Part shown: positions 7,827 through 13,903 of the stretch, in pieces
Numbering within the stretch: the first letter of the stretch is position 1
Layout of the letters: each line of letters opens with the position of its first letter
DNA from: Mageeibacillus sp. UBA1193
GTDB lineage: Bacteria; Bacillota; Clostridia; Saccharofermentanales; Saccharofermentanaceae
Direction of reading: 5' to 3'
DNA: 13,903 nucleotides
Assembly (NCBI GenBank): GCA_002310155.1
Contig: DBYF01000083.1
Span: 1 to 13,903, forward strand
Program-made: the position numbers and the translations under genes
Notes under the pieces: model-generated
What the model was told of the DNA's origin: nothing
The model's input: the letters and a program-made list of their open reading frames with translations, nothing else
The model's database searches: none

Positions 7827-7848
7827 GGTACTATTGTACCCTATTATA
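7827..7848 (-). promoter_or_regulatory. Promoter -10 and palindrome before the two-component/ABC operon
   Basis: On the - strand a perfect TATAAT lies at 7848-7843. It is followed at once by the inverted repeat GGTAC-AATA-GTACC (7840-7827), which would cover about -4 to +10 of the transcript. No good -35 hexamer sits 16-18 nt upstream; the bases there are TAATTT and overlap the stop codon of the upstream exporter gene. The palindrome could be an operator or a small 5' hairpin. Its role is inferred only. Confidence 0.5.
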
Positions 7849-7868
7849 ACAATTCAATGGGTGACAAA

Positions 7869-10127
7869 TTATACACTTTCCGAAGGATCCGGCGATACGG
7901 TCTTTTTCTTTCTCGTCGCGAAAAGCACTATGAAGGCGATCACGATGACGATCGTGACACAGAGACCGCCCTCCGGACCGAACTTGCCGCCGGTCATGAA
8001 GTCACGGGACCCGGATGTATATGTCGAAGACAGGATCGATGCCGACTGCGGGTTACCGCTGACTTCCAGACCATACAGGTTACCCTGACAGAAGTTCCAG
8101 ATCGTATGCATCGCGCAGACGGTAAAGATATGTCCCTGACGAAGTGCGATGCAGGCAAAGAGTGCCGCGATCAGCATCAGGTTGATCAAGGCCAGAACTG
8201 AGAATCCGGCGTTCATACCGTGCATGGCCGAGAAGCAGAAGGACGAGAAGAAAACGGCAAACGGTACACCGAATCTTCCGGCAACACGCGGCAGCATGTA
8301 ACCACGCATCATGACCTCTTCCGTCGCGCCCTGCGGGATCCACATCAGCAGATACAGTATGAAAAGTCCGACAGAATCCGATGTCAGGGCGAATCCGTCA
8401 CAGGATACCTGACCGGTAATGAGCATGACTCCGTATACCGAGGAGATCAGGATAATTCCGAAGAGAAGGCCCTTCAGATACTGAAGCCACGGACGTTTCG
8501 TCTTCGTATCGAATCCTACCGTAGCAATCGGATTTCTCTCGAGAAGCTTCGCGATCAGTATATAGATACCGATGATGCACCAGTAGCCCAGTCCCATGAA
8601 GAAGATGAACCAGTGGTTCGACATGAATCCGGCAAACAGCGACGCGGATTCGGCAACGGCATCTTTTACCTGATCGAATCCGGCCATATCCCTGAACATT
8701 CGGAGGAACTTGACCGACTCGGATGTCTTCATGTAGGAAATGATCGCGGGGATCATGGCGATCGTCTGGAATATCGAAAGAAGCGTAAGCGGAAGGATGG
8801 CATGTCCGAACAGGAAGCCTCCGACCGACTTTCTCTTCATCGGCCGGTATCCGTACACATTTGCCCTTGCACGGGATACATAATCCTTCTCCTGTTTCTT
8901 CGCGCGCTCCAGGGCCTTCCTTATCTCTTTATCCGACTTGGATTCCACAGCGACCGTGAACATTTCTGTCGTAAGCAGATATCTGGATACCAGAAGACAG
9001 ATCACCGCAAGTACGAGCGAGGTCACGACACATACCAGGATAGGCAGGAATTTCGCTGTATTCATCAGGCTGTCGCCGATGCCGAAGAAGTGTCCGTAGA
9101 TCGGGATGAAATTATTGACAGGATTGGAAGTAGTCGGGTTCATGCAGGTCACGCAGGCGACAAGCACGATCAGGAAGATCGGCAGGAATGCCGTCTGCGC
9201 GGATACGATAGACTGGCTCATACAGGAGATCATGATCGTAATGGCAGCCATCAGTGCAATCAGTGAAAGCGTAAGGAAAAGCACTCCGAAGAATCCGCTT
9301 ATCGATCTCGGGAAGAAAAGGATCATGCAGACCGCGCACGGGATCAGCGCGTGCAGTGCCACTCCGAGGTAGTTACCGAGTACGATCGTTCCCCTCGACA
9401 TCGGAGTCATAAGCAGAGATGCAAACGTGCCTCTCTCCTTCTCTCCTGCGATCGCGTTCATGCCGATCAACATACATGTGTACATGATCACGACAAAGTA
9501 GATCAGCGGCGCTACCATTCTGGAAACACGGTCATGGAGCCTTTCTGACTGATAATTATTCCGTATCGCTTCCGTGTAGATCACCGGCTGCTCTCCGGAA
9601 GGAAGAACGACACCCAGCGTATCCGCCAGATAGTAGTAGTAACCGCCCTCGAATTCATATTCGAGGAATGCATCCTTCATCTCGACATATTCGAGACGGT
9701 CCGTCAAAACAAAAGTCAGTACCTCCGGTTTCTCGTCCACCTTCAGTTCAAGTGCTTTTTCATCAAAATCCTCGGGGAAGACCAGCGTCATGAACGCGTC
9801 ATTCTCTTTCATCCACTTCGAGAAAGTGAACACATCAAATACGGCATCGGTCTCTTTATCGACCAGACCTGCCCAGAAATACAGGTCTCTTTCTTCCGCA
9901 TAATCTTTCCAGGAATCAGGCGCGTTGACGACAACGATGTTCTGCGGAAGATACTCATACGGGTCATCGTTTCTGTGGTAGTAAGATCTGAACAGGCTGA
10001 AGAGATACGCCATCACGACAAGAACGAACGCCAGGCATGCCAGAAGAGTGATCACGGATGCCTGTGACTTCATGGTGTGGTTTTTACCGAAAGTTTTTCG
10101 GATCAATGCCTTCAGCGAACGGTTCAC
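7869..10127 (-). CDS. ABC-2 type permease fused to a CPBP intramembrane protease domain
   Basis: This 752-residue membrane fusion has two parts. The N-terminal part (about 1-395) is a NatB-like ABC-2 permease: a TM at 25-46, an extracytoplasmic domain at about 50-200 starting with VVNAPDSW, and a TM bundle. AGEKERGTFASLLMTPMSR (227-245) is the coupling motif typical of these exporters. After a charged cytoplasmic linker (about 395-433), the C-terminal part (about 440-740) is a CPBP/Abi (CAAX-type) glutamic protease with every catalytic motif: TEEVMMRG (602-609; Glu603, Glu604, Arg608), FSAMH (632-636; His636) and HTIWN (674-678; His674, Asn678). Such fusions occur in clostridial genomes, but their substrates are not known to me. 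The start is GTG at 10127, 2 nt after the ATPase stop, with GGGAGGG upstream. A downstream ATG (residue 19) lacks a comparable site. Confidence 0.9.
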   Translation of the reverse strand: MNRSLKALIRKTFGKNHTMKSQASVITLLACLAFVLVVMAYLFSLFRSYYHRNDDPYEYLPQNIVVVNAPDSWKDYAEERDLYFWAGLVDKETDAVFDVFTFSKWMKENDAFMTLVFPEDFDEKALELKVDEKPEVLTFVLTDRLEYVEMKDAFLEYEFEGGYYYYLADTLGVVLPSGEQPVIYTEAIRNNYQSERLHDRVSRMVAPLIYFVVIMYTCMLIGMNAIAGEKERGTFASLLMTPMSRGTIVLGNYLGVALHALIPCAVCMILFFPRSISGFFGVLFLTLSLIALMAAITIMISCMSQSIVSAQTAFLPIFLIVLVACVTCMNPTTSNPVNNFIPIYGHFFGIGDSLMNTAKFLPILVCVVTSLVLAVICLLVSRYLLTTEMFTVAVESKSDKEIRKALERAKKQEKDYVSRARANVYGYRPMKRKSVGGFLFGHAILPLTLLSIFQTIAMIPAIISYMKTSESVKFLRMFRDMAGFDQVKDAVAESASLFAGFMSNHWFIFFMGLGYWCIIGIYILIAKLLERNPIATVGFDTKTKRPWLQYLKGLLFGIILISSVYGVMLITGQVSCDGFALTSDSVGLFILYLLMWIPQGATEEVMMRGYMLPRVAGRFGVPFAVFFSSFCFSAMHGMNAGFSVLALINLMLIAALFACIALRQGHIFTVCAMHTIWNFCQGNLYGLEVSGNPQSASILSSTYTSGSRDFMTGGKFGPEGGLCVTIVIVIAFIVLFATRKKKTVSPDPSESV

Positions 10128-10129
10128 TA

Positions 10130-10864
10130 TTAACCCTCCCGATGATGTTCAGAATAGAGTTTGAAGAATGCTTCTTCAAAAGTATTACTGCCTGTTTTAG
10201 AGGTCAGTTCCGGAGCGGATCCCTGATCTACGATCCGACCGTCGACCAGGATCGCGATCTCATCGCAGAGCTGCTCCGCAACGGAGAAGATATGTGTCGA
10301 CAGAAGGACGCAGCAGCCCTTCTGTCGGAGTTCCAGGAGATAATCCATGACCTGTCTGGAAGTGAGGATATCCAGACCGTTCGTCGGTTCATCGAAGATG
10401 ATCACCTCCGGTTCATGGATCAGCGAAATCACGATGGAGACCTTCTGCTTCATACCGGTCGACAGTTCCACGATTTTCTTATCAGCGAAAGGAGTGATGC
10501 CGAATCTTCCGAAACTGGCCATCTTCCTGCTCTCGATCTGTTCCTTCGGAATGTCGTAAAGTTCGCTGAAAAAGCTGTAGAGCTGATTCGGCGTGGACAG
10601 CGGATCGAGCTTGATCTCTGTCGTCAGGAAACCGATCTTCTTTCTTATTTCCTGCGCGGACGACTGTGTATCCAGTCCGCAGATACTGATAATGCCGCTC
10701 GTCGGAAGGAGAAGCGTGGATATCATCTGCATCAGCGTCGTCTTTCCGGCGCCGTTCGGTCCGAGAAGACCGAAGATCGTGCCCTTCTCGACTTTGAAGC
10801 TGACATCGTTAACGACCATGTCGCGCTTGTTGTATCTCTTACTTACGTGATTTACCGAAATCAT
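10130..10864 (-). CDS. NatA-like ABC-2 exporter ATPase
   Basis: This 244-residue ATP-binding subunit belongs to the ABC-2 exporter whose permeases are encoded on either side. Motifs: Walker A GPNGAGKTT (35-43), signature LSTGMKQK (134-141), Walker B VIIFDEPTNGLD (154-165) and switch His191 in LLSTHIF. As in NatA-type proteins, the Q-loop position (GFLTTEIKLDP) carries no glutamine. The C-terminal SNTFEEAFFKL is the usual short tail of this group. The ATG at 10864 lies 26 nt inside the upstream permease gene and has a perfect AAGGAGG site 5 nt before it, so expression is coupled to the permease. NatAB itself exports sodium, but related systems export antibiotics, peptides or lipids, so the cargo is open. 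Confidence 0.93.
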   Translation of the reverse strand: MISVNHVSKRYNKRDMVVNDVSFKVEKGTIFGLLGPNGAGKTTLMQMISTLLLPTSGIISICGLDTQSSAQEIRKKIGFLTTEIKLDPLSTPNQLYSFFSELYDIPKEQIESRKMASFGRFGITPFADKKIVELSTGMKQKVSIVISLIHEPEVIIFDEPTNGLDILTSRQVMDYLLELRQKGCCVLLSTHIFSVAEQLCDEIAILVDGRIVDQGSAPELTSKTGSNTFEEAFFKLYSEHHREG

Positions 10865-12146
10865 TGGTGCCTCCTTCTGCGATATGAAGCATGCCGTCTT
10901 TACTCTTCAGGCATATGATGAAAAGTTCCGCCGAGAAAACGAGATTGACGATCGTAACCAGCAGGATGATCCACCAGGAATACGTTCCCAGGAAGATCTC
11001 TCTGATCGACATGATCGTGTTATGGACAGGGATCAGGTACTCGACAAACTCTGCGTCAGAGGGCCGGAACATGTTCCCGAAGAACTCAAAGATAAGAAGA
11101 ACGAGGGGCACCTGCAGGTTCATGATGACATCCTGCATACGGCGCACCTTGAATGTGATCCCGAAGCAGAGCATCGCCATCATGACTGCTCCCGAGATCA
11201 GGAGGATAAAGAATGCCAGAAGCTGTGTCGGGGTCAGGAACAGACCGAACGGAAGAAGTGAATACGCACTGTTGCTCCGGTTCAGCCACGAGGATATAAA
11301 CAACAGGAAGTAGGTTACCACCGCACTGATCACGCCAACGAAAATGACCATGAGTGCTTTTCCCACAAGAAGGGAATGCTTGGAGATCGGAGTAAGATAG
11401 ACCTTTGTCAGGAATCCGCTCTGTCTTGACGATGCCAGCGTCTCCGCGGTCAGGGAATAGATGCAGTAGTACATCAGAAGGATCATCATGCTCGGGATCG
11501 TACGGGCAGCGCCCTGGTTGGCAACAGAGCGGTTGTTCGTGACGAAACTGAACGGGTTAAACTTATCGGTCTCCCACCGGTCACCGCCGCCTGCGTCCAG
11601 ATACTCCTGACCGAGGTTCTCCAGGAGATAGGACGAATAGCCATCCGCCACATCTACTTTGAATTGCTCTGCCTGAAGGTAACTGCTGTAATCTCCGGCG
11701 TAGTCGATCTCAACGATCATATTCAGATTATTCGTATTCCTGCCGTATGCCAGCCGGGAGTAATAATCTTCTACACAGGAATCAAAATCGACTATGTGTT
11801 TATTCTCGGAAGCGAAAAACATGACGAAGATGCCATTCTTCTCTTTCGTCGCTTCGACCCATCCTTCCTCCATGTCTTCCGCCTCTTCCAGCGTCAGCCA
11901 TGTGAAGGAATAGAACGAAGATTTCGGATTCTCATCCACATACTCAACAAAGGAATCCGGTGCATTGATCAGTGTGACCGGATGACTCTGCAGCGATCCT
12001 GTGGACAGATAATTCATCAGCATCGGAAATACATTGATCGCGGCCAGAAGGAGAAGCGCCGGCAGAAGAAAGACCTTTATGGTCTTCTGCCAGTTGTTGA
12101 TGATCTTGCTCATCTCCCATTTTAAAATCGTGATCGTGTGCCGCAT
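10839..12146 (-). CDS. ABC-2 type exporter permease
   Basis: This 435-residue membrane protein is the first gene of the three-gene exporter operon. It has TM1 at about 24-46, a large extracytoplasmic domain at about 47-215, then five or six TM segments (about 216-232, 262-287, 306-330, 343-358, 390-414). TLINAPDSFVEYVDEN (58-73) closely resembles VVVNAPDSWKDYAEE in the fused permease two genes downstream, so the two are probably paralogues forming a heterodimer. The region matching the EKERGT coupling motif is altered here (ETLASSRQSGFLTKVYLTPI, 235-254) while the following TPIS is kept. It has no protease domain. The ATG at 12146 follows AGAGGA by about 7 nt. Its 3' end overlaps the ATPase gene by 26 nt. 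Confidence 0.88.
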   Translation of the reverse strand: MRHTITILKWEMSKIINNWQKTIKVFLLPALLLLAAINVFPMLMNYLSTGSLQSHPVTLINAPDSFVEYVDENPKSSFYSFTWLTLEEAEDMEEGWVEATKEKNGIFVMFFASENKHIVDFDSCVEDYYSRLAYGRNTNNLNMIVEIDYAGDYSSYLQAEQFKVDVADGYSSYLLENLGQEYLDAGGGDRWETDKFNPFSFVTNNRSVANQGAARTIPSMMILLMYYCIYSLTAETLASSRQSGFLTKVYLTPISKHSLLVGKALMVIFVGVISAVVTYFLLFISSWLNRSNSAYSLLPFGLFLTPTQLLAFFILLISGAVMMAMLCFGITFKVRRMQDVIMNLQVPLVLLIFEFFGNMFRPSDAEFVEYLIPVHNTIMSIREIFLGTYSWWIILLVTIVNLVFSAELFIICLKSKDGMLHIAEGGTNDFGKSRK

Positions 12147-12180
12147 ATAAAATCCTCTGTGTCAGGAGCTACTTGATTTC

Positions 12181-12186
12181 ATTATA
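12181..12186 (-). promoter_or_regulatory. Possible -10 element of the ABC-2 exporter operon
   Basis: A perfect TATAAT reads on the - strand at 12186-12181, about 35 nt before the permease ATG. I see no convincing -35 hexamer at 16-18 nt. A short inverted repeat, CCCT-ATGAC-AGGG, lies in the upstream spacer region and might be a regulator site. The assignment rests mainly on the -10. Confidence 0.4.
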
Positions 12187-12243
12187 GAAACAAGCCCCTG
12201 TCATAGGGTAAAGCAAAGTTTCAGTTTCTGTTAACATTCTTTG

Positions 12244-12260
12244 AACAGGTCTTCCCTGTT
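12244..12260 (-). terminator. Short hairpin after the histidine phosphatase gene, possible weak terminator
   Basis: Immediately after the phosphatase stop codon a 6-bp inverted repeat (AACAGG with CCTGTT, 5-nt loop) can form in the transcript. What follows is not a proper U-run, so intrinsic termination would be weak at best. It could instead protect the 3' end of the mRNA. Confidence 0.3.
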
Positions 12261-12929
12261 TCATGGCATATTATGGATATGTCTGGAGTCGCAGAGGAGC
12301 TCCACAACAGGCATCGTAACGCTTCCGGGACGGCTGTCCATACGAAGGACAGTGATCGCCGTGTGCTCCATCCGGACGATCGCGCAGAGGTAAGGAAACG
12401 GAAGATTTAAGATCCGTGACAGCATCGCCGTACCGGATCCGCCATGCGCGAAAAGCACTACTGTATGTTCTTTATCATCTTCCCTGGTACAGCGGTAATA
12501 AAGGCCGGTTCTCTCGTATCCGAGAGTCGCCATCCACTTATCGGTCTCCAGAGCGATCATATCAACATCTTCTGTCGCCGCGTTCTCTTTAAAGAAAGGG
12601 TGTTCACGCCAGTTCGGATCTGTCAGGTCCTCGCCGCGCTTCGACATCTCATCCGTCTCATCCCACGGATTTCCGGTCGTATAAAGATCCATTCCGTATC
12701 CGAATCGGATCTCCTGCATGAAAGGGAGTATATGTACAGGCGTGATCCCGGAGCGGTCCGAGAAAGCCTGCGCAGTCTCGATCGCACGTCCCAGGGAGGA
12801 AGCATAGATCTCCTCGATCCCTTCTCCCATCAGTCTCTCCGCAGCAATCACAGCCTGCTTTTTACCGAGTTCAGTCAGGCAGTCCTTCTCATAGTCCGGA
12901 TCGCCGTGACGCACTAATATGATACGCAT
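12261..12929 (-). CDS. Histidine phosphatase superfamily protein (phosphoglycerate mutase-like)
   Basis: This 222-residue cytoplasmic protein begins with MRIILVRHGDPDY. The phospho-accepting RHG motif is at residues 7-9 (His8). Other core residues are Arg48 in SSLGRAIETA, Glu73 in QEIRFG (likely proton donor) and His162 in LFAHGGSG (161-165 region). This set marks an active phosphatase or mutase. Substrates in the family range from phosphosugars to alpha-ribazole phosphate, and nothing in the neighbourhood picks one. The ATG at 12929 follows AGGGGG by about 5 nt. It lies downstream of ackA in the same direction but behind a strong terminator. I find no clear promoter of its own, so some read-through may express it. 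Confidence 0.9.
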   Translation of the reverse strand: MRIILVRHGDPDYEKDCLTELGKKQAVIAAERLMGEGIEEIYASSLGRAIETAQAFSDRSGITPVHILPFMQEIRFGYGMDLYTTGNPWDETDEMSKRGEDLTDPNWREHPFFKENAATEDVDMIALETDKWMATLGYERTGLYYRCTREDDKEHTVVLFAHGGSGTAMLSRILNLPFPYLCAIVRMEHTAITVLRMDSRPGSVTMPVVELLCDSRHIHNMP

Positions 12930-13002
12930 AATACCCCCTGCAAAATTGAAAAAGGAAAGGATTCTTCCTTACGGCTTCACTCTGCCGAAAAAAGTAATAA
13001 AA

Positions 13003-13057
13003 ATCTCCTCAGCGACGAGTTATGCGTAAGCATACATGTTTGAGTCGCCGAGGAGAT
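13003..13057 (-). terminator. Nested hairpin terminator of ackA
   Basis: A 14-bp stem pairs 13003-13016 with 13044-13057; the only irregular pair is one G-U. Inside its 27-nt loop a second perfect hairpin forms (TATGC 13021-13025, GCATA 13030-13034, 4-nt loop). On the - strand the stem is followed by a T-rich run (TTTTTATTACTTTTTT, 13002-12987), giving a classic intrinsic terminator for ackA. On the + strand it is followed by ATATTTTATTTC, so weak reverse activity is possible. It lies 16 nt after the ackA stop. Confidence 0.9.
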
Positions 13058-13072
13058 ATTTTATTTCTTGAC

Positions 13073-13903
13073 TTATTTAACGAGCTCTTCAGTTTCCTGA
13101 GCGATAGCAAGTTCTTCGTTGGTCGGGATGATCGCAACTGTTACCTTGGAATCGTCAGAAGAAATAACTGCTTCAGAACGTACACCGTTGTTCTTAGCAG
13201 GATCGATCTTTACGCCCATGAACTCGAGGCCTTCGCAAGCAGCAGCACGGATGTAGTCAGTATTCTCACCGATACCTGCTGTGAAAGCGATCACGTCAAC
13301 GCCGCCCATTGCAGCTGCGTAAGAACCGATGATCTTTCTTGCCTGGTACTCGAACATTTCGAGAGCCAGTGTCGCGCGCTCGTTACCTTCACGGGAAGCC
13401 TTCTCGAGATCTCTGAAGTCGGAGGATACACCGGACAGACCTTCTACACCGGACTTCTTGTTCATGAGAACATCGATATCATCCGGGCTCATGTTCTCGT
13501 TTGTCATAAGGAACGGAACGATAGCCGGGTCGATGTCACCGCAGCGTGTACCCATGCAGATACCTGCAAGAGGTGTAAGACCCATGGATGTATCCACACA
13601 CTTACCGTGGTCAACAGCTGCGAAAGAAGAACCGTTACCGAGGTGGCATGTGATGATCTTTACTTCGTTATAATCCTTGCCGAGGAACTCAGCAGCACGG
13701 CGGGAAACATAACGGTGGGAAGTACCATGGAAACCATAACGGCGGATGGAATACTTCTCTGTCAGCTCATAAGGCAGTGCATATGTGTAAGCCTTCGGCG
13801 GCATGGTCATGTGGAAAGCTGTGTCGAATACAGCAACTTGCGGTGTGCCCTCAGGAAGTACGGACTCGCAAGCCTCGATACCTGTGAGGTTAGCCGGGTT
13901 GTG
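13073..13903 (-). CDS. ackA: Acetate kinase, C-terminal two-thirds (5' end beyond window)
   Basis: The open frame continues through the window edge. About 276 residues are visible of a family length near 400, and the start lies outside. Acetate kinase converts acetyl phosphate and ADP to acetate and ATP, the last energy-yielding step of acetate fermentation. Recognisable segments: [13 protein letters not shown] at the edge, [14 protein letters not shown] (catalytic Asp and substrate-pocket residues), [33 protein letters not shown] (nucleotide-binding loop), [20 protein letters not shown] and [14 protein letters not shown]. All key motifs are intact. The usual partner pta is not seen and may lie upstream of the window. 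The gene ends at a TAA, 16 nt before a strong terminator. Taking the Met at 13810 as the start would remove conserved residues, so the gene is clearly truncated by the window. Confidence 0.97.
   Translation of the reverse strand, partial: HNPANLTGIEACESVLPEGTPQVAVFDTAFHMTMPPKAYTYALPYELTEKYSIRRYGFHGTSHRYVSRRAAEFLGKDYNEVKIITCHLGNGSSFAAVDHGKCVDTSMGLTPLAGICMGTRCGDIDPAIVPFLMTNENMSPDDIDVLMNKKSGVEGLSGVSSDFRDLEKASREGNERATLALEMFEYQARKIIGSYAAAMGGVDVIAFTAGIGENTDYIRAAACEGLEFMGVKIDPAKNNGVRSEAVISSDDSKVTVAIIPTNEELAIAQETEELVK

Noticed and set aside
8220..9266. Long + strand open frame opposite the permease/CPBP gene
   Set aside because: The composition is dominated by Arg, His, Asp, Glu and Gln with no motif. 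It is a frame shadow of a gene with complete, recognisable domains.
10058..10918. + strand open frame opposite the NatA-like ATPase
   Set aside because: The - strand encodes full Walker A, signature and Walker B motifs, and the + frame shows nothing recognisable.
12147..12260. Possible short peptide gene in front of the ABC-2 exporter
   Set aside because: The only short frames (about 5-11 codons) lack ribosome sites and overlap the putative -10, so no precursor peptide is supported.
12952..12970. Inverted repeat AAGGAA/TTCCTT before the histidine phosphatase gene
   Set aside because: The stem is only 6 bp and mostly A-T. It is too weak to call an attenuator or operator.

Overview
The window looks like a chromosomal segment of an anaerobic, low-to-moderate GC Firmicute, probably class Clostridia. 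The evidence is an FMN-riboswitch-controlled RibU-type riboflavin importer, an acetate kinase gene, strong AGGAGG-like ribosome binding sites, consensus sigma-A promoter elements and several clostridial-style ABC transporter operons. Codon use and composition look even across the window. I see no insertion sequence, phage gene, tRNA, rRNA or CRISPR array. I cannot name a genus from the sequence alone.

Layout. (1) Bases 1-129 are the 3' end of a sugar-nucleotidyltransferase-like gene (+). It meets the riboflavin transporter ribU (201-911, -) at a shared bidirectional terminator. ribU is preceded by a textbook FMN riboswitch whose closing stem overlaps the ribosome binding site, and by a perfect TTGACA-17-TATAAT promoter. 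(2) On the + strand, a lipid-anchored VanY-type cell-wall carboxypeptidase (1205-2116) is followed 15 nt later by a metallo-beta-lactamase-fold hydrolase (2132-2812). (3) On the - strand, 7799 to 2806 is a four-gene two-component/ABC operon: OmpR-type regulator, short-loop histidine kinase, MacB/LolD-like ATPase and a large FtsX-type permease. Its genes are separated by -4 to +4 nt. Its last gene overlaps the 3' end of the hydrolase gene tail to tail. (4) Upstream on the same strand, 12146 to 7869 is a three-gene ABC-2 exporter operon: permease, NatA-like ATPase, and a second permease fused to a CPBP (Abi/CAAX-type) intramembrane protease domain. (5) A histidine phosphatase (12929-12261) and the truncated 5' part of acetate kinase ackA (13903-13073) fill the right end, separated by a strong nested hairpin terminator.

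How the genes may work together. The kinase has almost no extracytoplasmic sensor, so its partner permease is a plausible sensor or target, as in antimicrobial-peptide sensing modules (inference). The ABC-2/CPBP exporter next door has no intact terminator before the regulator's promoter, so transcription may run through. Together with the peptidoglycan carboxypeptidase, the region reads as an envelope-maintenance or peptide-handling neighbourhood. That is a hypothesis from gene content, not a demonstrated system. The most unusual items are the exporter permease/CPBP protease fusion paired with a divergent sister permease, and the very compact promoter-riboswitch-RBS unit before ribU.
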